Assembly: GCA_044228435.1 (NCBI GenBank)
Contig: JBGAUW010000001.1
Span: 62,001-126,000, forward strand
Length of the DNA: 64,000 nt
Reading direction: 5' to 3'
From: Bog-950 sp044228435
GTDB lineage: Bacteria > Bacteroidota > Bacteroidia > Chitinophagales > LD1
Shown: in pieces, positions 35,157-44,100 of the stretch
Numbering within the stretch: position 1 is the stretch's first letter
How the letters are laid out: each line of letters begins with the position of its first letter
Made by a program: the position numbers and the translations under genes
Notes under the pieces: model-generated
Told to the model about the DNA's origin: nothing
Database searches by the model: none
What the model saw: only the letters and a program-made list of their open reading frames with translations

Positions 35157-38100
35157 ATGAAACGACTGCTACTTGCGCTACTCCTCTCCCTTTACTTCAT
35201 CAATTTTACCCATGCTCAGGCCCCTCAACAAATGAATTACCAGGCAGTAGTTCGTGGCACATCGGGTCAACCGGTAGCGAGCGGCACACCCGTAACTTTG
35301 CGGTTTAGTATACACGATTTAACGGCCAGCGGCACCATTGTATTTACCGAAACACAAAGCACTACCGCCAACCAGTTTGGCCTGGTGAATGTTCAAATTG
35401 GCAAGGTGGGTAACCTGGCAATTGTTGACTGGGGAACCGGTGCTAAATATTTACAGGTAGAAGCAAATATTAATAATGCCGGTTTTGTGGATATGGGTGC
35501 GTCTCAGTTAATAAGTGTGCCTTATGCATTATATGCAGCCAATAGTGCCATCGGCCCTCAAGGTCCGCAAGGGGCAGTTGGAGCACAAGGCCCAACCGGG
35601 GCTACTGGTAATCCGGGTAACAACGGAGTAACAGGCCCAACAGGGCCAACGGGCTCCGGCGGTGGAGCTACCGGCCCGACAGGATTAACCGGACAAACAG
35701 GCCCAACGGGCCCTACCGGTGCAACCGGAGCAGGAGGTGGAGCAACGGGAAATACAGGCGCAACAGGCGATACAGGTCCGCAAGGATTACAAGGTATTCA
35801 AGGCGCGACCGGTGATACCGGACCACAGGGCGTACAAGGTAACACTGGAGCACAAGGACAACAAGGAAATACTGGCGCAATGGGCGATACGGGTCCGCAA
35901 GGTTTACAAGGTATTCAGGGTGCAACGGGCGATACCGGCCCACAGGGCGTTCAGGGCAACACTGGTGCACAAGGATTACAAGGTATTCAAGGAGCCACAG
36001 GCGATACCGGACCACAAGGGGCACAAGGCCCACAAGGAAATACGGGAGTAACAGGCGATACAGGGCCGCAAGGCTTGCAAGGTATTCAGGGTGCAACCGG
36101 CGATACAGGTCCGCAAGGTTTACAGGGTAACACCGGTGCGCAAGGCCCACAAGGAAATACTGGCGCCACAGGTGATACCGGGCCACAAGGCTTACAAGGT
36201 ATTCAAGGAGGAACCGGCGATACCGGACCACAGGGCGCTCAGGGCAACACTGGTGCGCAAGGAAACACAGGCGCAACCGGCGATACAGGTCCTCAAGGCG
36301 CGCAGGGCGTTCAGGGCAACACAGGTGCACAGGGACCTCAAGGAAATACAGGCGTAACGGGTGATACAGGTCCGCAAGGTTTACAGGGTAATACTGGTGC
36401 GCAAGGTCCACAAGGAAACACTGGCGTAACAGGCGATACCGGGCCACAAGGATTACAAGGTGTTCAAGGCAATACAGGCGATACCGGACCACAAGGTGCG
36501 CAGGGCAACACCGGTGCGCAAGGTCCACAAGGAAACACAGGTGTAACGGGCGATACGGGCCCGCAAGGCTTGCAAGGTATTCAGGGTGCAACAGGTGATA
36601 CCGGACCACAGGGCGCTCAGGGCAACACTGGTGCGCAAGGAAACACTGGCGCAACAGGCGATACAGGTCCGCAAGGTTTACAAGGTATTCAAGGCGCCAC
36701 AGGCGATACAGGACCACAGGGCGCCCAAGGTAACACCGGAGCTCAAGGAAATACGGGCGCAACGGGTGATACAGGTCCGCAAGGATTACAAGGTATTCAA
36801 GGAGCCACAGGCGATACCGGACCACAAGGTCCCCAGGGTAATACCGGGGCGCAAGGTCTACAAGGAAACACAGGTGTAACGGGCGATACGGGCCCGCAAG
36901 GCTTGCAAGGTATTCAGGGTGCAACAGGTGGTACCGGACCACAGGGTGCTCAGGGCAATACCGGAGCACAAGGAAACACAGGCGCCACAGGTGATACCGG
37001 GCCACAAGGTTTGCAAGGTATTCAGGGTGCTACCGGCGATACTGGACCACAGGGCGCTCAGGGCAACACTGGTGCACAGGGACCTCAAGGAAATACTGGC
37101 GCAACGGGTGATACCGGGCCACAAGGCTTACAAGGTGTTCAAGGCAATACAGGCGTAACGGGCGATACAGGGCCGCAAGGTTTGCAAGGTATTCAGGGCC
37201 ATACTGGTGATACCGGACCACAAGGCGCACAAGGCAACACCGGTGCGCAAGGTCCTCAAGGAAACACAGGCGTAACGGGCGATACAGGGCCGCAAGGATT
37301 ACAAGGTATTCAAGGAGCCACAGGCGATACCGGACCACAGGGCGCTCAGGGCAACACCGGAGCACAAGGAAACACAGGCGCCACAGGTGATACCGGGCCA
37401 CAGGGTGCTCAGGGCAATACCGGAGCACAAGGAAATACAGGCGTAACGGGCGATACAGGTCCGCAAGGTTTACAGGGTAATACTGGTGCGCAAGGTCCAC
37501 AAGGAAATACTGGCGCAACAGGTGATACAGGTCCGCAAGGTTTACAAGGTGTTCAAGGCAATACAGGCGATACCGGTGCACAAGGTTTACAAGGGCTTCA
37601 AGGTGTCACAGGCGATACCGGACCACAGGGTGCCCAAGGTAACACCGGAGCGCAAGGCCCACAAGGAAATACTGGTATAACGGGCGATACAGGTCCGCAA
37701 GGTTTACAAGGCATTCAGGGAGCAACAGGCGATACCGGACCTCCGGGTGCGCAGGGCAACACCGGAGCACAAGGAAACACAGGCGCCACAGGTGATACCG
37801 GGCCACAAGGTTTGCAAGGTATTCAGGGTGCTACCGGCGATACCGGACCACAGGGTGCCCAGGGCAATACTGGTGCGCAAGGACCACAAGGAAACACTGG
37901 CGCCACAGGTGATACAGGTCCGCAAGGCTTGCAAGGTATTCAAGGTGCCACAGGCGATACCGGACCACTGGGCGTGCAGGGCAACACAGGTGCGCAAGGG
38001 CCGCAAGGAAATACAGGCGTAACGGGCGATACAGGTCCGCAAGGTTTGCAAGGTGTTCAGGGTGCAACAGGAGATACCGGACCGCAAGGCGCACAAGGGA

Positions 38101-41100
38101 ATACTGGCGCCACAGGTGATACAGGTCCGCAGGGTTTGCAAGGTATTCAGGGCAATACTGGTGAAACCGGACCACAAGGCGCACAAGGCAATACTGGTGC
38201 ACAAGGACCACAAGGAAACACAGGCGTAACTGGTGATACTGGGCCGCAAGGTTTACAGGGTATTCAAGGTGCAACTGGCGATACCGGACCACAGGGCGTG
38301 CAGGGCAACACCGGTGCGCAAGGCAACACTGGGGCTACAGGGGCTACGGGTGCGGACGGTGCAACCAACGCATGGGGATTAACAGGAAATACGGCTACTA
38401 CGGCCGGTACAAACTTTATAGGCACTACCGATGCTGTTGATTGGGTGGTAAAAACCAACAATACAGAACGTGCACGTGTGCTTAGCACAGGTAACGTAGG
38501 TATAGGCACCAACAACCCATCGGCCGCTAAACTTACTGTTAATGGCAATTTATCGGTAGGTGATAATACTAATACCGTGGCCAGTGCCGCTGGTGCCATA
38601 GGCTCGGATAATACCGCTTCGGGCGGATTTTCGTTCGCCACAGGTCAGCATTCGTATGCTACAGGTTTTACAAGTGCAGCACTAGGCCTTAGTGATACAG
38701 CCACGGGTAACCAATCAATAGCACTGGGCGGCACAGGCAACCGAGCAGCTAACGGCTACTCTGCTGCATTGGGTGGTTCGGGCAATAAGATAAATGCCGA
38801 TGGCGCCGTAGCAGTAGGTGGCTACTTTGATAGTATTACCGGTTTGCAATCGGTAACCCTGGGCGGCGAAAGCAACCGCATTACCGGTTCGCGCAGTATA
38901 GCTTTTGGTTTTAATAACCGCAGCACTGGTGCTACGAGCATGGTGGGGGGTAACACCTCGCTGGCTTCGGGTAGCCATGCCGTGGCTATTGGGCTTAACG
39001 ATACGGCCAGCGCTTCGGGCGCAGTGGCATTTGGGCAAACCAACAAGTCATCGGGCAGCAATAGCTTTACTGCCGGCTCAGGTAACCTGGCTAGTAACAA
39101 CGGATCAACAGCATTGGGTGTAACCAATACCGCAAGCGGTCAATACTCTTTTGCAGTAGGATTAGACAACGTAGCATCATCCACCTATACTATAAGCGGG
39201 GGCCAGCGCTCTTTGGCCAGCAACCAGGCCGCCATAGCATTAGGCACATTTGATACAGCATCGGCTAACCATGCCCTGGTTGCAGGTGGTATAAATAACA
39301 GGGCTTCAAATAACTATTCTTCTATAATAGGCGGCTCGGCCAATAAAGTAAATGCCGATGCAGCGGCTATTATAGGTGGCATTAATGATAGTATAGCAGC
39401 TGGTGCATCATCGGTAATAATAGGCGGCGAAGGCAACCGTATAACCGGTACCCGCAGCATAGTGTTTGGTTTAAACAACCGTGCCAACGGGCAGATGAGT
39501 TTCGCCGGTGGTAGTACCTCTTTGGCTAACAACAACTACTCTGTAGCCATTGGGTTGAACGATACCGCTATGGGCCAATCTACCGCGGTGTTTGGACAAA
39601 ATAATAAAGCCAACGCCTCCAACGCTTTTGTGGCAGGGGCAAACAATTATACATCGGCCAGCCAGGCAGTTGTATTTGGTTTAAATGATACAGCCACCGG
39701 TACCGGTTCAGCTGTGTTCGGACAAAATAACAGGGCGGGCGGCAACTATTCGTTTGTGGCAGGTTCAGGCAACTACGCATCGGCCAATCAGGGTGTGGCT
39801 TTTGGTAATAACGATACTGCTACAGGTGCCAATACGTTTATCAGCGGTTATAATAACTATGCTACACAAAACGCATCGGGCGTATTTGGCGGGCACCACA
39901 ACACTGCTTCGGCACAAAATGCGGTGGTGGTGGGTGGAACTGGTAATGCGGCAAGCGGTTTTAGTTCTGTGGTTATCAACCAATCCAATACAGCAACTAA
40001 CAACAACACCCTTGCGGGTGGCTATCAATCACTGGCCTCGGGTAACATAAGTTTTGCCTTGGGCTATCGCGATACAGCAACAGCACAGGGCTCGTTCGCT
40101 ACCGGCCAGGATAATAAATCCAGTGGTGGCAACTCCTTCGCTGCAGGCTTTAGCAACCAGGCCAGCGGAGGCAACTCGGCAGCATTTGGCCAAAACAACA
40201 TTGTTAGCAATACCGGTTCATTTGCTACCGGAGGCACCAACATAGTTTCAGGTGGGCACAGTGCAGCTTTAGGTGTGGAAGATACCGCCAGCGGCTTTGC
40301 TTCATTTACGGTTAACCGGGGCAACAAGGCAACTGGTAATCACAGTTCAGCCTTTGGCTCGTACAACACAGCACCTTCTTTCAACGAGTTTGTAATAGGC
40401 AATTATGCCACCAATTATACACCAGCAAATACTACCGCCGTAAACGCTGCCGACCGCGTGTTTAACGTGGGTGTGGGAACATCGAACACCAATCGGGCCG
40501 ATGGTTTTACTATATTAAAAAACGGCAATGTTGGTGTAGGCACCTCCTCTCCTGCTGCAGATTTACATGTGGTAGGCAACATACGTATGGTAGATGGCAA
40601 CCAGGCCAGCAACAAGGTAATGACCAGTGATGCCAATGGTACCGCCACCTGGCAAGCTTTGCCAACCATAAGCGGGCCTACCGGGGCGCAGGGACCTACG
40701 GGACCTACCGGTGCTACAGGCGCTACAGGAGCACAGGGACCTACCGGTGCAGATGGTGCGGCCAACGCATGGGGCTTAACCGGCAATACCGGAACAACCG
40801 CAGGCAGTAATTTTATAGGTACCAGCGACAATGTAGACCTGGTAGTAAAAACAAACAACACAGAACGGGTACGTGTGCAAAGCAACGGAAATGTAGGTAT
40901 AGGAACCAGCAACGCAACAGCCGCCCGATTAACTATAAATGGTAACCTATCGGTAGGTGATAACACCAACACCGTTGGCAACAATGCCGGCGCTGTAGGT
41001 TCGGGTAATACAGCATCGGGCAATTACTCCCTGGCCAGCGGTTTAAATAATACAGTTACATCCGATTATTCTTTGGTAAGCGGTAGGCAAAATACAGTTA

Positions 41101-44100
41101 GCGGCGACCACGCAGCTTCATTGGGTTTTGCTAATACAGCCAGTGGCTTTAGTTCTGCAGCTATTAACCAGAATAATAAAGCCACCAACAACAATGCGTT
41201 TGCAGGAGGCTACCAGTCCGTCGCATCGGGCAATATTAGCGTAGCCCTTGGTTACAGAGACACGGCAACCGCCCAGGGGGCCTTTGCCACCGGCCAAGAT
41301 AATACCTCGGACGGAGAAAATAGCTTTAGCGGCGGTAAAGGTAACCGAGCCAGCGGTTCTAACTCTACTGCGTTTGGCAATAATAATACTGCGGCTTCGG
41401 GCAATGAGTTTGTGGTAGGCAATTATGCGACCAACTATACTCCGGCAAGTGCTACAGGTGTAGATGCAAGCGACCGCGCGTTTAATGTTGGGGTTGGAAC
41501 ATCTGCCACCAGCCGCGCCGATGGTCTTACGGTATTAAAGAATGGCAATGTAGGGGTAAACACCTCATCACCTGCTGAAAAATTTCATGTAACAGGAAAC
41601 ATACGCATGGTAGATGGCAACCAGGCCAGCAACAAGGTAATGACCAGCGATGCTAATGGTACAGCCAGCTGGCAAAGTTTATCGACCCTTAATGTAGATA
41701 CACAAAAACTTTACCTAAGCGGAACTAACCTTAGCATTGGCGGGCAAAACAGCATCAGCCTGTCGGCTTTAGGCGATAATTTAGGTAACCATACTGCCAC
41801 TCAAAATATACAACTTAATGATAACTGGCTATCGAATGACGGAGGTAGCGAGGGTATACATATTGATAACAGCGGGTATACCAGTGTAGGTGTTGCACCT
41901 GCCCTTCCGCACGCATTTTTAGATGTTACTGCAAGTGCTTCCTATCCGGCACTAATGTTACGGGGCGGGGCTTTTGCAGGGCAAATAGCTTTCAGTACAT
42001 CGGCTAGTAGTAACCATGCCCATCTTTTAAAAAGCAGGCACAATATATCTGCCACCACCGGCAATGCCCTCGATTTTTATGTATGGAACCCAAATGCTGA
42101 TGCACAGGGCACTTTAGGCACAAGGCATGTGTTAACCATTGATGGTGCGGGCAAAGGCCGCATAGGTGTGGGAACGCTAGCGCCAGATACTACCCTGCAC
42201 GTAGTGGGTGCTATAAAGATGGTAGACGGCAACCAGGCCGCAGGTAAAATAATGGTAAGCGATGCTAATGGTGTGGGTAGCTGGCAAACTGCGGCGGCCA
42301 CCAATGCATGGAATTTGACCGGTAACAGCGGAACTACAGCGGGTACAAATTTTATAGGTACCACGGATGCTATTGATTGGGTTATAAAAACAAATAATGC
42401 TGAACGGGCCCGGATATTCGCAGCTGGTCAGTTAGGAGTAGGTGTAACTTCGGCACCGGTGGCTACACTGGATGTAACGGGAAACAACAGCGGTGCGGTA
42501 GCACTAAACCTGCGCAGCGGCAACGTAACACTAGGCGATACCAGCAAACAAATTGTGTTTAGTTATAATGGGGCATCTACTTATCGGCATTCTATACGTA
42601 CACGTCACAGTAGTACCGGAAGTTTGGATGGCCTGGGTTTTGGTAACGCCATTGATTTTTATGTATGGAAGATAGGCCAATCTTCGGCAGCCTATGGCAG
42701 TACCCGGGTTATGACTTTGGAAAGTAATGGCGCGGGACGCGTGGGTATTGGCACCTCTTTACCCGACACCACCCTGCATATAGTAGGGGCCATTAAAATG
42801 GTGGATGGAAACCAGGGAACAGGCAAATTATTGGTGAGCGATGCGAATGGTGTAGCTGCCTGGCAAAATTCAGCTGTAGCTACCAACGCCTGGAACTTAA
42901 ACGGTAATAGTGGTACCACCTTCGGCACTAATTATATAGGCACAGCCGATAACGTAGCTTTGGATATAAGAACAAACAATACCAGCAGGCTAACGGTATC
43001 AACCGCAGGAAATTTAGGTATTGGCACAACAACACCTACCGACAGATTGAGTATAGTAGGCGGTAATAATCTACTTGCCGTAGTATCTATCAACCAATTA
43101 GGCACCCTTCAGTATTCAGGTATTAACCTTAAACGCGCCGGCACTGAAAAATGGTTTGTGGGCGTTAATAATAGTGATGATGATTTTATAATAAGAAATA
43201 ATGCTACAGCCGATCGTATTACTATTCAGAATTCTACCGGTTTTACCGGGGTGGGTATTACCAATCCGCAGGCATTTATTGATGTAACGGGCAGCAATGC
43301 TGCAGGTATAGTATCGTTGCTATTACGTAGCGGCAATTTCGGAAACCCTGTTACAGGTATTCGAAGCAGCCAGATAGAATTTGGTTATAATGGAAACGCT
43401 ACTTATAAGCAAGCCATAAAAACAAGGCACAACTCTATAGGTGATGCACAAAACAGTATTGATTTTTACGTTTGGGATGCCGGTACCGACAACGCAGATA
43501 GCGTAGGAACCAAACGGGTAATGACCATAGATGGAAACGGAAGAGGTATGGTAGGTATAGGTACCGCGGCACCAGATACCAATTTACATGTAGTAGGTGC
43601 CATTAAAATGGTAGATGGAAACCAGGGAACCGGTAAATTAATGGTAAGCGATGCAAATGGCGTGGCTGGGTGGCAAACGGTGGCTGCAGCCACTAATGCA
43701 TGGGGGCTAAACGGAAATACAGGCACTAATTCTGCCACTAATTTTATAGGCACAGCCGATAACGTAGCTCTTAATTTACGGACCAATAATACAAACCGCT
43801 TTACTATTGCCACCAGTGGTAATGTTGGTGTGGGAACTACAACCCCAAAGCAAACATTCCATGTTTCTAATGGCGGTGCCAGCAACCTTAGTGTGCAGTA
43901 CGGGGCAGCTATGGTTATAACCGACGGTAATATTCCGCGTTTGTATTTTGAGGACATAAGTGAAGCCTCCAACAAAAAGCTGATGAATATAGACTATGAA
44001 AACCAGACTATGCACATTGGTTCGCTTACAGATAGTGGCAACAATTGGATTAACCGCGACATTTTAACAGCAACGCATAGCGGTAATGTAGGTATTGGGC

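Noticed and set aside
35713..38292. Several long open frames on both strands within the collagen part of the giant fibre gene
   Set aside because: They are low-complexity shadows of the repeat (RY, LYRPLR and similar patterns) and lie inside a well-supported gene.
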